Shown here in pieces: positions 9,756 to 19,276 of a DNA stretch of 58,582 nucleotides; the first letter of the stretch is position 1; every line of letters starts with the position of its first letter. The stretch is taken from contig NETF01000166.1 in the NCBI GenBank assembly GCA_002172675.1, positions 1 through 58,582 of the forward strand, in the 5' to 3' direction. The notes under the pieces are model-generated. The model searched no databases, was not told the DNA's origin, and was given only the letters and a program-made list of their open reading frames with translations. The position numbers and the translations under genes are program-made. This DNA is from an unicellular cyanobacterium SU3 (GTDB taxonomy: Bacteria; Cyanobacteriota; Cyanobacteriia; Cyanobacteriales; Microcystaceae).

Positions 9756-10763
9756 ATGTCCAGGAAACAATCGTCACTCAATTCTCCTTATCACGATACC
9801 AATCACAGCCAAGACTCTCAACGTCAGACTCCTGTGGTGACTGAAAATGGTCGATGGCAACAATTTTGGGATAAATTTATCTTAAATGGTTATAAAACCA
9901 GTGAGGAATCAAACGGAGAAAAACTACCCTCTCCACCGCCTAAAAAAACGGTTTATTTGAAACTATTGCTTAAGTTATTAGCTAAATTTCCTAAACGAAA
10001 TCAACATTATTTTGATCCTAAAAAATTACAAAAACAAATATTAGAAGATATTGGTAAACAGTTACATGAAGAGCGTCAAAAACAAGGATTGAGCCTTGAG
10101 GTTATTTCTAGTGAAACTCGGATTTCTCTGGGTTTACTAGAAGCCATTGAAAAAGCAAAATTAGAAGAATTACCCGAAGCTATATATACTCGCAGTTTTA
10201 TTAAAAAGTTTGCAGATTTTTTAGGGTTAGACGGAAAAAGTTTATCGGAAAGTTTTCCTCTAGATAGTAACCCTCAGTCTCAAAGTTCTTCGAGATTTCG
10301 TTTTTTATTTCCTGTTTTACAATTTCGTCCGTTACATCTTTATTTTTTGTATATAATTATTGTTGTTATTTCTGTGCAGAGTATTTCTAATACTTTAAAA
10401 CGAGCAGCTACGGAGGGAGCGATCGAAGAATTACCCGTTCCTGTGGTGGTTTCTCCCCCTCCACCTTTGATGAAAAAACCAGTCATTGTCAAAGTTCAGA
10501 GTAAAGGAAAATCAAGCTTAAAAGTCACAGTGGATGGTAAAATGACCTTTGAGGGAACACTAACGAAAGAAATACAAAAAACCTGGGAAGCCAATAAAAA
10601 TATTACCCTCGAAGCCAGTAACGCTGGTTTAATTTTAGTTACATTTAATAACCAAAATGCGAAACGATTAGGTAAATTAGGAGAAAGCAAAAAGGTAACT
10701 TATTCTATTCCTAATCTTTCTAATAATGTAAGGGAACAGGGAACAGTTAACCAGCAAGAGTAA
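9756..10763 (+). CDS. RodZ-like helix-turn-helix membrane protein
   Basis: A 335-residue protein with three parts. A basic, proline-rich N-terminus is followed by a Cro/Xre-type helix-turn-helix at about residues 93-160 (IGKQLHEERQKQGLSLEVIS). One transmembrane helix lies at about 190-212 (LHLYFLYIIIVVISV), and a periplasmic RodZ C-terminal domain at about 245-325 contains FEGTLTKEIQKTWEA. RodZ proteins link MreB to the membrane and help set cell shape; whether this one does is inferred. It follows the pseudouridine synthase gene by two bases, suggesting translational coupling. The N-terminal extension of about 90 residues is longer than in E. coli RodZ. Confidence 0.85.
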   Translation: MSRKQSSLNSPYHDTNHSQDSQRQTPVVTENGRWQQFWDKFILNGYKTSEESNGEKLPSPPPKKTVYLKLLLKLLAKFPKRNQHYFDPKKLQKQILEDIGKQLHEERQKQGLSLEVISSETRISLGLLEAIEKAKLEELPEAIYTRSFIKKFADFLGLDGKSLSESFPLDSNPQSQSSSRFRFLFPVLQFRPLHLYFLYIIIVVISVQSISNTLKRAATEGAIEELPVPVVVSPPPPLMKKPVIVKVQSKGKSSLKVTVDGKMTFEGTLTKEIQKTWEANKNITLEASNAGLILVTFNNQNAKRLGKLGESKKVTYSIPNLSNNVREQGTVNQQE

Positions 10764-10774
10764 TTATTAATTAT

Positions 10775-11335
10775 TTATGGTGCATCTTCCCATTCTGCCG
10801 TCAAAGTACGATAATTAAAATCTTTTACTCCTGGATGACAAACCACACAGTTTTGGGTAGTAATAGGTTCATTAAATTCAACACGGGGATGAAGAATTTT
10901 AAAATACTGGGATTGTTCAATATAGTAAGGAACTGGAGCATCTTTGAGCAAAATAGGACGAGAATTGCTTTTAAGATAATCCCACATTAATACTTGACTC
11001 AGACGAATGATGTTAGGAACTGAGGTTCCGTAGTGTTTTTGAGGATTTTCTAGCAGTTCTTGCCAGGTTTCTGTGGGTAACACTTCTGGAGGAATGGCAA
11101 TATGACACCCCGAACAAGTAGAGAGATAAATGTCTTTTCCAGCTTCTACCGTCGAACGATTTGGACCGAGAGGCCCGGTAGATTGAGATTGTGCTAGGGT
11201 ATGACTCGGTTTTGCTGCTAAAGCTTGGGTAAATGCAGAACCTACACTGATACACCATAGGAGAATAGCCAGAGCAATGACTAAATATAATAGATTTGAC
11301 CGTTTAAAATGAAAGAATTTTCGTAATTTCAGCAT
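10775..11335 (-). CDS. Membrane-anchored diheme c-type cytochrome
   Basis: A 186-residue protein with an N-terminal hydrophobic segment at about residues 14-40 (signal or anchor) and two heme c attachment motifs, CSGCH near residue 74 and CVVCH near 162, the second close to the C-terminus. The fold should be periplasmic or lumenal. Similar small diheme cytochromes occur in cyanobacteria without an established role; an electron-carrier function is inferred. It lies between the RodZ-like and shc genes, convergent with the former with only about 10 bp between stops. No axial methionine was assigned with confidence. Confidence 0.85.
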   Translation of the reverse strand: MLKLRKFFHFKRSNLLYLVIALAILLWCISVGSAFTQALAAKPSHTLAQSQSTGPLGPNRSTVEAGKDIYLSTCSGCHIAIPPEVLPTETWQELLENPQKHYGTSVPNIIRLSQVLMWDYLKSNSRPILLKDAPVPYYIEQSQYFKILHPRVEFNEPITTQNCVVCHPGVKDFNYRTLTAEWEDAP

Positions 11336-11460
11336 ATTCTATCGAACCTATTTTATAAAATACTAACTCATTAGTTAAGGGGTTAGCATGGCTAAACCCC
11401 TATCAGGAAAGAAAAATCTAATATTTCCTGTGTTCTCTTGTTATAAGAAAGAAAAGATAC

Positions 11461-13386
11461 TTATCTATTTCTCATTAATTTTTGATAACGTCCCAAAGCA
11501 ATCAATGGGAAATAATGACGATAGAAATGATAACGGATATAGAAATGACAAGGAAAACCAGTTCCAGTAAATTCTGATTCTTCCCAAGTTCCTTCTTCTG
11601 TTTGAGTGTTTAATAAGTAGTTAATTCCTCGTTTAATACTATCAGTTTCAAACTGATTTAAAGCTTCTCCTGCATCTAATAACCCAATAAGGGCCCAAGC
11701 AGTTTGGGATGCGGTACTAACCCCTTTTCCTTTGAGACTTGGGTCGTTATAACTCCAACAGGTTTCGCCCCATCCTCCGTCTTTATTTTGACAACTTAAT
11801 AACCAGTTAATTCCTTGTTCTATTTGGGTGCTATGTTTTTCAGGGTTAATAACAGCTAATGCAGATAATACGCCGCTGGTTCCATAAATATAATTGACAC
11901 CCCAACGACCAAACCAACTGCCATCTTTTTCTTGTTCTTTGTATAAATAATTAAGGGCTTTATTGAGGCGATCGCTTGACATTTCTAGATCGCAACTTCC
12001 TACCATTTCCACTACTCTAGCAGTAACATCGGCGGTGTTCGGATCAATCATCGCTTTTAAGTCACCGTAAGGGACTTCGTTCAACCAAGCTTGGTCATTA
12101 TCTACATCAAAAGCAGCCCAACCTCCTGCTTTACATTGCATAGTTTCTATCCATTTTAAACAGCGATCAATGGCTGCTTGTTTTCTAGCTTCATCGGGTA
12201 ATTTGATTCCATTTAAGGCCATAACAACCACCGCAGAATCATCAATATCTGGGTAAAAACGGTTAGTAAATTCAAACGCCCAGCCGCCAGGTTTACCTGT
12301 TTTATTTTTAACCGCCCAGTCTCCATATTCAAGACCTTGTTTATCTAACAACCACTTCCCGGCTTTAACTAAAGAAAAATGATCTTTTGGTAAACCTGAA
12401 TCCGTCAATGCGCGTATGCACCAAGCCGTATCCCAGATAGGAGAGACACAAGCTTGCACCCGATAAGTGTCATTTTCTTCGATAGAAAAGCGATCAATGG
12501 CTTCAAAACCCCGTTGAACAGAAGGATCGTTAACATCATAATTTAATACCCGAAATGCTAACAAAGAATTAACCATCGGGGGCATAATTCCACCCCAATC
12601 TCCTGTTTCTTGTTGATGGTTTAGCATCCATCTTTCGGCTGCTTGAAGTCCCTTTTTTCGGAAGGGAACTAAGTCAACTTGTTCGGCAAATTTGAAGACC
12701 TTATCTAACCCTAAAAAGATGTCGCCCCAATTATTATTTTTTGGTAATTTATACTTGACATTTTCAACACCTTCTGCATATAATTCATCCAGATTAAAGA
12801 TAGGATCAACAGAAAAAACTGGCTTATCGTTAAAGACAATAATGAGGGGAACTGTGCTTTCTCTTGCCCAACTTGCCATTTCATAGATAGTGAAGGGAAA
12901 ACTATTAGGAAATAACATGATCCACGGGGGAATAGAAGGAATTCCTTTCCAGCTATAACACCCAATTAAAGCTAGGTGAAACTTAGTAAAAATTCGAGTT
13001 TTACTAATACCTCCTTTACTAATAATAAAGTCTTTGGCACGAATTAAGGCCGGGTCATCTTGGGGGACTCCTAATAAACGCAAGGCCATATAAGCTTCTA
13101 CGGAGGTACTAATTTCTCCCCCGTCTCCATAGAAGAGTTCCCATCCTCCGTGTTCCCGTTGTTGCTGACGTAAATAAGCTTCAACTTTGTGAAGGGGACG
13201 GGTTTTATCGGTTCCCCAGATTTTATGAAGTAAGACTGTTTCGGCTGTTAGAGTAATGTTAGACTCTAATTCTGCCCACCAGTAGCCTTGAGGATATTGT
13301 AGGGATAATAAATAATTTTGGCTGGCGGTGATGGCATCATTGAGGGATAAAGCGGTTTTGTGGGTTTGTCTGTCTCGCGTTTGCAT
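11461..13386 (-). CDS. shc: Squalene-hopene cyclase
   Basis: Cyclises squalene to hopene or hopanol, the first committed step to hopanoid membrane lipids; a monotopic membrane enzyme. The catalytic D-x-D-D motif appears as PDIDDSAVV near residue 370, and many QW repeats (for example QYPQGYWWAEL, QNKDGGWGETC, QTEEGTWEES) are spread along both alpha-barrels. I chose the ATG at 13386 (641 residues, usual length), with AAGGAG some 16 bases upstream. A TTG at 13431 would add 15 residues. It is a single gene with no other hopanoid genes in the window. The C-terminus ITALGRY-type end is intact. Confidence 0.95.
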   Translation of the reverse strand: MQTRDRQTHKTALSLNDAITASQNYLLSLQYPQGYWWAELESNITLTAETVLLHKIWGTDKTRPLHKVEAYLRQQQREHGGWELFYGDGGEISTSVEAYMALRLLGVPQDDPALIRAKDFIISKGGISKTRIFTKFHLALIGCYSWKGIPSIPPWIMLFPNSFPFTIYEMASWARESTVPLIIVFNDKPVFSVDPIFNLDELYAEGVENVKYKLPKNNNWGDIFLGLDKVFKFAEQVDLVPFRKKGLQAAERWMLNHQQETGDWGGIMPPMVNSLLAFRVLNYDVNDPSVQRGFEAIDRFSIEENDTYRVQACVSPIWDTAWCIRALTDSGLPKDHFSLVKAGKWLLDKQGLEYGDWAVKNKTGKPGGWAFEFTNRFYPDIDDSAVVVMALNGIKLPDEARKQAAIDRCLKWIETMQCKAGGWAAFDVDNDQAWLNEVPYGDLKAMIDPNTADVTARVVEMVGSCDLEMSSDRLNKALNYLYKEQEKDGSWFGRWGVNYIYGTSGVLSALAVINPEKHSTQIEQGINWLLSCQNKDGGWGETCWSYNDPSLKGKGVSTASQTAWALIGLLDAGEALNQFETDSIKRGINYLLNTQTEEGTWEESEFTGTGFPCHFYIRYHFYRHYFPLIALGRYQKLMRNR

Positions 13387-13589
13387 CGCTAATTCCGTTA
13401 CACTCCTTCGATATTCTTTATAGGTTAGCAAGGAACTCAGCGATCGGGTGAATTTGTCGACAAATGATGATATTTATTATTTCTTTGTTTTGAAGTAATG
13501 AGAGATTTATGTTTATTTATTAATTGAGATTTTTTCATTATAATCTGAATGTTATTATTAAACAGAACTGTAAGATATTTTATTATTTT

Positions 13590-13972
13590 ATGTCAACCAA
13601 TTATATTAAGCAAATTAATCATATTTTGAAACCCAAACCTTTGAAATCTCATCTTGTTTTAGATTTATTTGCAGGATGTGGTGGTTTATCTTTGGGATTT
13701 GAAGCACAAGGATTTGAGACTTATGGATTTGAAAAAGATGAAGATTGTTGTCATAGTTATGAAAACAACTTATAGGGACAATGTGAGCAAATAGAGTTAA
13801 CCGTTAATAGTAAATTACCAACTGTCTCCGTTATTATAGGTGGGCCACCTTGCCAACCCTTTAGTGTTGGGTGAAAACTGAAAGGTTTAAGAGATTCAAG
13901 AGATGGCTTTCCCATTTTTATCAATACAATCAAACAAGTAAACCCTGATATTTTGATAGGTTTATTCCAATA
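13590..13972 (+). pseudogene. Decayed DNA (cytosine-5) methyltransferase
   Basis: The reading frame starts MSTNYIKQINHILKP and has motif I as LDLFAGCGGLSLGFEAQGF. It is broken by TAG at 13773, continues in the same frame to the catalytic motif IV GGPPCQPFS at about 13842, is broken again by TGA near 13872, passes the conserved DSRDGFP segment and then ends at a TAA with no later motifs. Only about the first third of a C5 methyltransferase remains. The two in-frame stops are point substitutions, so decay is recent enough for the frame to be fully readable. It is probably the relic of a restriction-modification system. Confidence 0.9.
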
Positions 13973-14003
13973 AATAATAACAAGAAAATTACGCTCACAA
14001 AGT

Positions 14004-14636
14004 TCAATCAAGACTTTCTTCTTGATTTGATACCCATTCAAATTCTTCGTGAACAATATTAATCGGAAAATTTAAACGATTACTAATCTCATCAACTAAC
14101 CAGTTCATTTCAGTTTCATCTAGATTAAATGAGGTTTGTTTACTAAGACTATATTCTTTTGTTTCAGTTTCAATAATGAGGTCATAGGCAAAAGTACGGT
14201 CGTTAATTGCCTGAAAATAGAGATTTTTAGCAATAAACCTCTTCATATATTTTAATGCTTTAAGCTCTTGTTTTGGGATAGAAATATTGACTTTTGGATC
14301 ATCTGAGAAAATAATATAGTCTACAATAATTATTTTTTCTGAATCAATAAGTAGATAACTTTTAGAAAAAAAGCCGTAAATAAAAATCCAGATACCAATA
14401 ACAATTACAGGGAACAAAACAAATAAGTAGGGAAGAAGAAAAACCTTGAGTATTGATTTAGAGGCAAAGAGAGCATAAATAAGGACAATAGCCTGTAATC
14501 CTCCCAGGATTATAAGACCTAGACCAGTAGTTGCTGTTACCATTCCCTGCTTATAAAATCCAGATATAGGGAATGAAATTTTTAAAGAATCGTTTACTTC
14601 CTGAGCAAATATTTTGTTAAATTTTAGATTTTTCAT
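14004..14636 (-). CDS. Hypothetical membrane protein with two TM helices
   Basis: A 210-residue protein from the ATG at 14636 (MKNLKFNKIFAQ); a further upstream in-frame start at 14714 adds 26 hydrophobic but poorly supported residues. Two transmembrane segments lie at about residues 35-85 (GLGLIILGGLQAIVLIYALF and FLLPYLFVLFPVIVIGIWIF). A soluble C-terminal half follows, rich in acidic residues and beta-strand-like stretches, resembling bacterial PH-like domains in pattern only. I do not recognise the family. It lies between relics of a methyltransferase and another gene on the opposite strand, so it may be part of a mobile or decaying region. Confidence 0.6.
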   Translation of the reverse strand: MKNLKFNKIFAQEVNDSLKISFPISGFYKQGMVTATTGLGLIILGGLQAIVLIYALFASKSILKVFLLPYLFVLFPVIVIGIWIFIYGFFSKSYLLIDSEKIIIVDYIIFSDDPKVNISIPKQELKALKYMKRFIAKNLYFQAINDRTFAYDLIIETETKEYSLSKQTSFNLDETEMNWLVDEISNRLNFPINIVHEEFEWVSNQEESLD

Positions 14637-14714
14637 AATATACAAAATTTTTAATAGTACATCTAAAAAAAGTTTTATAGTCTCAATTATTTCTTGAAGT
14701 AAAATAAATGACAA

Positions 14715-15192
14715 GTCAGTTGTTAAGCGAAGTTACCTTAAAAAGAGTTAAATAAAAGTAGATTTATTACTATAAACATTTAAACTATTTCTTCTCGTGA
14801 CAACTTCAATTAATTCATCTTCTATCTTATCACCCTTCAAAAATACAGCTTGATTATCACTATTGAACGAAGAAGCTAGGACGTAAACCTAAGTTAGTTA
14901 CCAAATCATTATTAATGGGATCATTCCTACCTTAAAATATTATCTAAGATTATTATTATCTGTCGAAAATTTTATTAATAACTACTCAAACTTAATAGAA
15001 TCAGATCCAGAATTACAAGCCATTCATAAGATACAATGGAACGAAATATTATCAAAATTAGAAAGATAATAAACGGCACGATATTGACTAATGTGAATAA
15101 AACTAAAACTTTGACCTATTCCGTTGTTAACTCAAATATAATAAATTGAGTTGTTTTATTATGTTCTTAATGTCATTATTCAATAGAACTAT
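14715..15192. other. Spacer with a decayed gene copy
   Basis: About 480 bases. Positions 14893-15095 hold remnant copy A (separate entry). A minus-strand frame at about 14751-14890 (ending in VYSNKSTFI) is readable but has no start codon and may be another fragment. An inverted repeat AACTCAA/TTGAGTT lies at 15129-15152, just beyond the devA stop, and may act as a weak terminator. Confidence 0.5.
14893..15069 (+). pseudogene. Gene remnant copy A (C-terminal end only)
   Basis: The plus-strand frame encodes a C-terminal piece containing FINNYSNLIESDPELQAIHK and ending NEILSKLER-stop, with no start codon. A close relative is at 24455-24733 (copy B), and similarity runs about 25 bases past both stops. 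The parent family is not recognised. Its position behind the dead methyltransferase makes a restriction-endonuclease origin possible, but that is inference only. Confidence 0.6.
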
Positions 15193-15909
15193 CTAAATCG
15201 GATTAGGAGTTAAACGGCCATCTTCCATGTAAATAATTCGATGAGCGATGTCAAGAATGCGATTATCATGAGTAACCATAAGGATAGTACAACCTTGTGC
15301 TTTAGCCAAATTCTGCATTAATTCTACTACATCTCTTCCAGATTTTTTATCAAGTGCAGCAGTCGGTTCGTCTGCCAAAATAATTTTAGGGTTACTGGCC
15401 AAAGCACGAGCGATCGCGACTCTTTGTTTTTGTCCACCGGATAAATTTTCTGGATAATAATCAACTCTATGGCCTAAACCAACTGCTTCTAATATAGATT
15501 GCGCTTGACTATCAAGATTTTGATCTAGCAAATGATCATGAAGTTCTAAAGATAGACGCACATTCTGTTTTGCTGTTAAAAACATCATTAAGTTATGAGC
15601 TTGAAAAATATAACCAAGTTGTTTACGAAGTTTGGTTAATTGTTTTTTGTTCGCTCCACGGATTTGCTCCCCCAAAATTTTTAGACTTCCTTCTTGAGCA
15701 GAACGTAACCCCCCCATTAAAGTGAGTAGAGTGGTTTTACCAGAACCAGAAGGACCAGTAAGGATGACAATTTCCCCTAGATGAATATTGAGATTAATAT
15801 CAAATAAGATTTGTTTACGAAGTTTTCCTTCACCAAAATAGTGATTAAGAGAAGCAATAGAGATAACAGGTTCTACTGAATTGATCAAGTTAGATGAAAG
15901 ACCTTGCAT
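15193..15909 (-). CDS. devA: DevA-type ABC exporter ATPase
   Basis: A 238-residue ATP-binding subunit of the MacB/LolD/DevA class that powers DevC. Walker A is TGPSGSGKTT near residue 54, the signature LSGGQKQRVAIARAL near 157 and Walker B IILADEPTAALD near 178, all intact. It is the last of seven minus-strand genes; the devC stop is 20 bases upstream. In Anabaena the related DevBCA/HgdBCA complex exports heterocyst glycolipids through a TolC-like pore. Here, with lipid-synthesis genes upstream, export of a lipid is inferred. Cytoplasmic face of the inner membrane. Confidence 0.9.
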   Translation of the reverse strand: MQGLSSNLINSVEPVISIASLNHYFGEGKLRKQILFDINLNIHLGEIVILTGPSGSGKTTLLTLMGGLRSAQEGSLKILGEQIRGANKKQLTKLRKQLGYIFQAHNLMMFLTAKQNVRLSLELHDHLLDQNLDSQAQSILEAVGLGHRVDYYPENLSGGQKQRVAIARALASNPKIILADEPTAALDKKSGRDVVELMQNLAKAQGCTILMVTHDNRILDIAHRIIYMEDGRLTPNPI

Positions 15910-15929
15910 AGATTAAACTATCCTTAAAA

Positions 15930-17093
15930 TTAAAAAATATCGGCTGGATCAGCTAATCGAAGTTTATTCATAGCGATTACCCCCGAAATAGCACACATAA
16001 TAATGGTTAAAATTAGCACAATAAAAGCGCGGCCAACTTTCATCATAATGGGTAATTGAGTAGAAACAGAACCTACTTGATATATGCCTAGAGATAATAC
16101 AAAACCGGGAATATAACCCAAAATTGCTAATAATAATGCAGATTTGATCAAGACACTCAATAAATAACCATCACTGTAACCCATTGCTTTGAGAGTAGCG
16201 TATTCTGGCAAGTGATCTGATACATCAGAATAAAGAATCTGATAAACAATTACAACACCCACAATAAAACCGACCATTACTCCTAATTCAAAGATAAAAC
16301 CAATCCCTTGACTAGACCAATAATTCACTTCATTTTGAGCTAACTCAGAGGGAGTAATGACTTTAACATCTTCAGGTAAATTAGCAATCATTTGTGCTTG
16401 AACTGCTTTAATATCTGTTCCGGGTTTAAGTTTAATTAATCCCAAAGAAATATCGTTAGGTTGCTGATTAGGAAAGAGGTTCAAAAAAGTAGAATCACTC
16501 ATAATTACGTTACCATCGGTAACAAAAGAAGCTCCTAAATTAAATAAACCAACTACATTTACAGTTTTCTCATTTATTTGAATATCTACTTTTTCTTGCT
16601 CTTTTACTAAGTGGAGTATTGGTCCATATTCAGGTCGAGATCCTTGATCAAATAATACATTATTGAGTAATTTTAATTGAGATTGATTATCTTTAATTTC
16701 AGGAAAAGAAAAAGGTGAGTTAACTGGATCAATTCCCCAAACTAAAATATTACGGCTAAGCTGAGTTTCAGGATTACGCCACTGAGCAAACTTGATATAG
16801 ACGCTTGATACTGATTCAACTCCCTCATAAGCTAAGGTTTGCTGTAGTCTTTCTCTAGGAAAATCTTTGACTAAAAATAATGTTTGGAATTGAGAGTTAG
16901 CTAATACGAGATCCCCTTGTAAAATCCGATGAGATTTAGCAGAGCCATCAAGAAGAGCGTCTAAGATTCCCAATTGAAAAAAAATCAGAATATCAGCAAA
17001 AGCAATCCCTGCTATTGCAACACTCAGACGTATTTTGTCTTTAATTAATTGATGCCATGCTATAGGAGTTTTCCGAAAAAATTTAGGAGACAT
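15930..17093 (-). CDS. devC: DevC-type ABC exporter permease
   Basis: A 387-residue FtsX-like permease of the DevC family. The first TM helix is at about residues 22-45, a large periplasmic domain of roughly 200 residues follows, and three TM helices lie near the C-terminus (GFIFELGVMVGFIVGVVIVY and two more). Length and layout match Anabaena DevC. It is expected to pair with the adjacent ATPase and membrane-fusion protein. It is 46 bases downstream of devB and 20 upstream of devA, consistent with one operon. No truncation or frameshift is seen. Confidence 0.9.
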   Translation of the reverse strand: MSPKFFRKTPIAWHQLIKDKIRLSVAIAGIAFADILIFFQLGILDALLDGSAKSHRILQGDLVLANSQFQTLFLVKDFPRERLQQTLAYEGVESVSSVYIKFAQWRNPETQLSRNILVWGIDPVNSPFSFPEIKDNQSQLKLLNNVLFDQGSRPEYGPILHLVKEQEKVDIQINEKTVNVVGLFNLGASFVTDGNVIMSDSTFLNLFPNQQPNDISLGLIKLKPGTDIKAVQAQMIANLPEDVKVITPSELAQNEVNYWSSQGIGFIFELGVMVGFIVGVVIVYQILYSDVSDHLPEYATLKAMGYSDGYLLSVLIKSALLLAILGYIPGFVLSLGIYQVGSVSTQLPIMMKVGRAFIVLILTIIMCAISGVIAMNKLRLADPADIF

Positions 17094-17139
17094 AAATAAT
17101 TAGCAATTTTGGGTATATAAATGGAAGATTCTAGGTCTT

Positions 17140-18438
17140 TTATTCTTGAAGATTAATCTCAATTTGAACTTGCAAATTAGTTAAACTAGCCACTTTTTGA
17201 GCATCTTGAGGATCAAGGCGTATTTTCACTTCTATCACTCGGCGATCGAGATTTTCTCCAGGTTGAGTGCTAAAAACATTTTGCTTGCTAACCTGTAAAC
17301 CAATTTGAGAAACAGTGCCTTTTAATTGACCCGAAAAAGCTTGTCCTGTAATAACAGCTTCTTGTCCTATTTTTACCTTTTCAATATCAGTTTGATAGAT
17401 TTCTGCCACAGCAATCATATCCTTAGTTTGTCCTAATTCTAGTAAACCAGCATCCCCAATTTTTTCGCCAACTCTTGTATGAATTTTAATAATTTGTCCA
17501 GTGATAGGACTTTTTATATAGACTTGATTTAAGTCGGTTTTTGCTTGTTGTAAATTAGCAAAAGCATTATCAACTTCAGCTTGAGCTACTTGTATATCGA
17601 CTGGACGAACTTCAGAAACTTGGTTAAGTGTAGCCTTTTCTTGTTGAATTTGTTGAGTTCCCGTTGCTAGAGTACGGTTTAAATTAGCTTGAGCTTGTTG
17701 GAGCTGTTTTTGATAAGTCGTGATGATACGATTGAGATTAGCTTGAGATTCATTTATACTTTCTTGAAGCGTTTTTTGTCTGAGACATTTACTCTCATAA
17801 TCAGAAAGAGAAACCACACCATTTTGATATAAAGTCTGATAACGTTGACACTCAGCTTCAGCATTTTCTAATTCTGCTTGTAAGCGAGAAATAGTTGCTT
17901 TTTCTGTTGCTGTTTCTCCCGATAACTGAGCTTCTAATTTAGCAAGATTGGCCTTTTGTTCTTTTATTTGCCCATCCAAATCAGCTTTAATTCTGGAAAT
18001 TATTGATTTTTGTGCATCAATTTCTCCAATTTTAGCACCAGCTTTAACTTGAGACAGACGCGCTTGAGCTATTTTTAACTGTTCTTGAGCTTGTGTTACT
18101 ACTGATTGTAAGCGACTACGAGAATCCAAAATAGCGATTACTTGATTAGCTGATACTTTTGATCCTTCTTGAACTAATAATTGTTCAACTCTGTCCCCTT
18201 GTAGAGGTAAAGGTACATCGAGACGAATGATCTCGTTTTCGGGTTCTAATCTTCCTAAAGCAGCAACTTGCGTAAGAGGAGGAATTGTTGCTTTGGACTC
18301 TTTGACCGGGGAACGACTTCCTTGGGAGGGCAGAAATTGATAAACAACAGCAGCACTGGCTATAGTTGTAGCAGCGACAGCAAGGGCTAAAATCCAGCGT
18401 CCATGATAAATATGCTTGGAGGATGAATCAGTTTTCAT
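17140..18438 (-). CDS. devB: DevB-type HlyD-family membrane-fusion protein
   Basis: A 432-residue periplasmic adaptor. One N-terminal TM helix (about residues 14-33) is followed by a lipoyl half (VEQLLVQEGSKVSANQVIAI near 85-105). A long alpha-helical hairpin rich in Gln, Ala and Glu spans about 110-300, then comes the second lipoyl half and a beta-barrel with KSPITGQIIKIHTRVGEKIG near 310. This is the canonical order for HlyD/DevB adaptors, which bridge the inner-membrane pump to a TolC-type outer-membrane channel. It is the first of the three exporter genes. No TolC homologue lies in the window, so the outer-membrane partner must be elsewhere. Confidence 0.9.
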   Translation of the reverse strand: MKTDSSSKHIYHGRWILALAVAATTIASAAVVYQFLPSQGSRSPVKESKATIPPLTQVAALGRLEPENEIIRLDVPLPLQGDRVEQLLVQEGSKVSANQVIAILDSRSRLQSVVTQAQEQLKIAQARLSQVKAGAKIGEIDAQKSIISRIKADLDGQIKEQKANLAKLEAQLSGETATEKATISRLQAELENAEAECQRYQTLYQNGVVSLSDYESKCLRQKTLQESINESQANLNRIITTYQKQLQQAQANLNRTLATGTQQIQQEKATLNQVSEVRPVDIQVAQAEVDNAFANLQQAKTDLNQVYIKSPITGQIIKIHTRVGEKIGDAGLLELGQTKDMIAVAEIYQTDIEKVKIGQEAVITGQAFSGQLKGTVSQIGLQVSKQNVFSTQPGENLDRRVIEVKIRLDPQDAQKVASLTNLQVQIEINLQE

Positions 18439-18536
18439 AGTGAGTTGAGTCTTTCCGTGTTGTTTTTTTTGGATAAGTGGTAATCATATTTTTATGGTGT
18501 GGACAAGAGACGATTTGTATCGTGTTTCAGTAAGCA

Positions 18537-19193
18537 CTAGGTAATCATATGAATAAGAGAATCAATAATCAAGATCAAACCAAAAATAATAGCAATAACT
18601 CGCATGATTTTAGGAATCCATCTGTTAACGAATCGATGAATAGAATCCAGTACAAAGGCAGATTTTTTCTGAAAAAAGAGATAGGTAAATAACAAGATAA
18701 TCAAAGGAAAGACAAACACAATATTATAAATAGTGAGACAACCTATTATTTGATAAGAAGAGAGATTTGCTTGTACAATTATTTCAATGGCAGCTAAATA
18801 TGGTAGTGCAGTAGGTGCTTCGGAAAAGGCAATCGTTCCTCCTAGTAAAAATGCCTGAGTTGGTTGAATCTGCTTAAGATTTTTAGTATTTTTTGACTTG
18901 CTAAAAACTTTAGGGAAATAACAACCAAGTAATACTAAGGCAATACCTAATAGAAACTTAAGCCAATAAATTATTTCAGTAAAACGGCTAAATATTTGAG
19001 AGATTACTTGAGTTAATCCAAAGGTAATTAGCAAACCAGCTATGAAAGTTGCCAGAAAATCCCCAACGATAAAAGCAAGAGAGCGCTTTATCGGTTTGGG
19101 TGTACTTAGCAAATAAATCTGTACCGCTACAGCATTGGGATTAATACTATCAATTAAGGCAATCATCACTATAGAAGTCAGTACAGTATTCAT
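18537..19193 (-). CDS. GAP-family six-helix membrane protein
   Basis: A 218-residue protein with six hydrophobic segments spread over its length. The opening ALIDSINPNAVAVQIYLLST followed by a K-P-rich turn is the mark of the GAP/Sap family. Mycobacterial members (Gap for glycopeptidolipid, Sap for sulfolipid-1) are needed to place complex lipids on the cell surface. It sits between the methyltransferase and the devBCA genes on the same strand. An inner-membrane role in delivering the cluster's lipid to the exporter is an inference from family and context. Confidence in the family is good, in the role moderate. Confidence 0.8.
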   Translation of the reverse strand: MNTVLTSIVMIALIDSINPNAVAVQIYLLSTPKPIKRSLAFIVGDFLATFIAGLLITFGLTQVISQIFSRFTEIIYWLKFLLGIALVLLGCYFPKVFSKSKNTKNLKQIQPTQAFLLGGTIAFSEAPTALPYLAAIEIIVQANLSSYQIIGCLTIYNIVFVFPLIILLFTYLFFQKKSAFVLDSIHRFVNRWIPKIMRVIAIIFGLILIIDSLIHMIT

Positions 19194-19276
19194 CTTTTTG
19201 ATCCAAATAAGGCTTCATGAAGGGTTTTTCCCATACTAATATCATGTTGGGATAATTGCCTATAATAAAACCTAAA

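Noticed and set aside
13976-14003. Joining the dead methyltransferase to the minus-strand protein after it
   Set aside because: They are on opposite strands and share no frame or motif.
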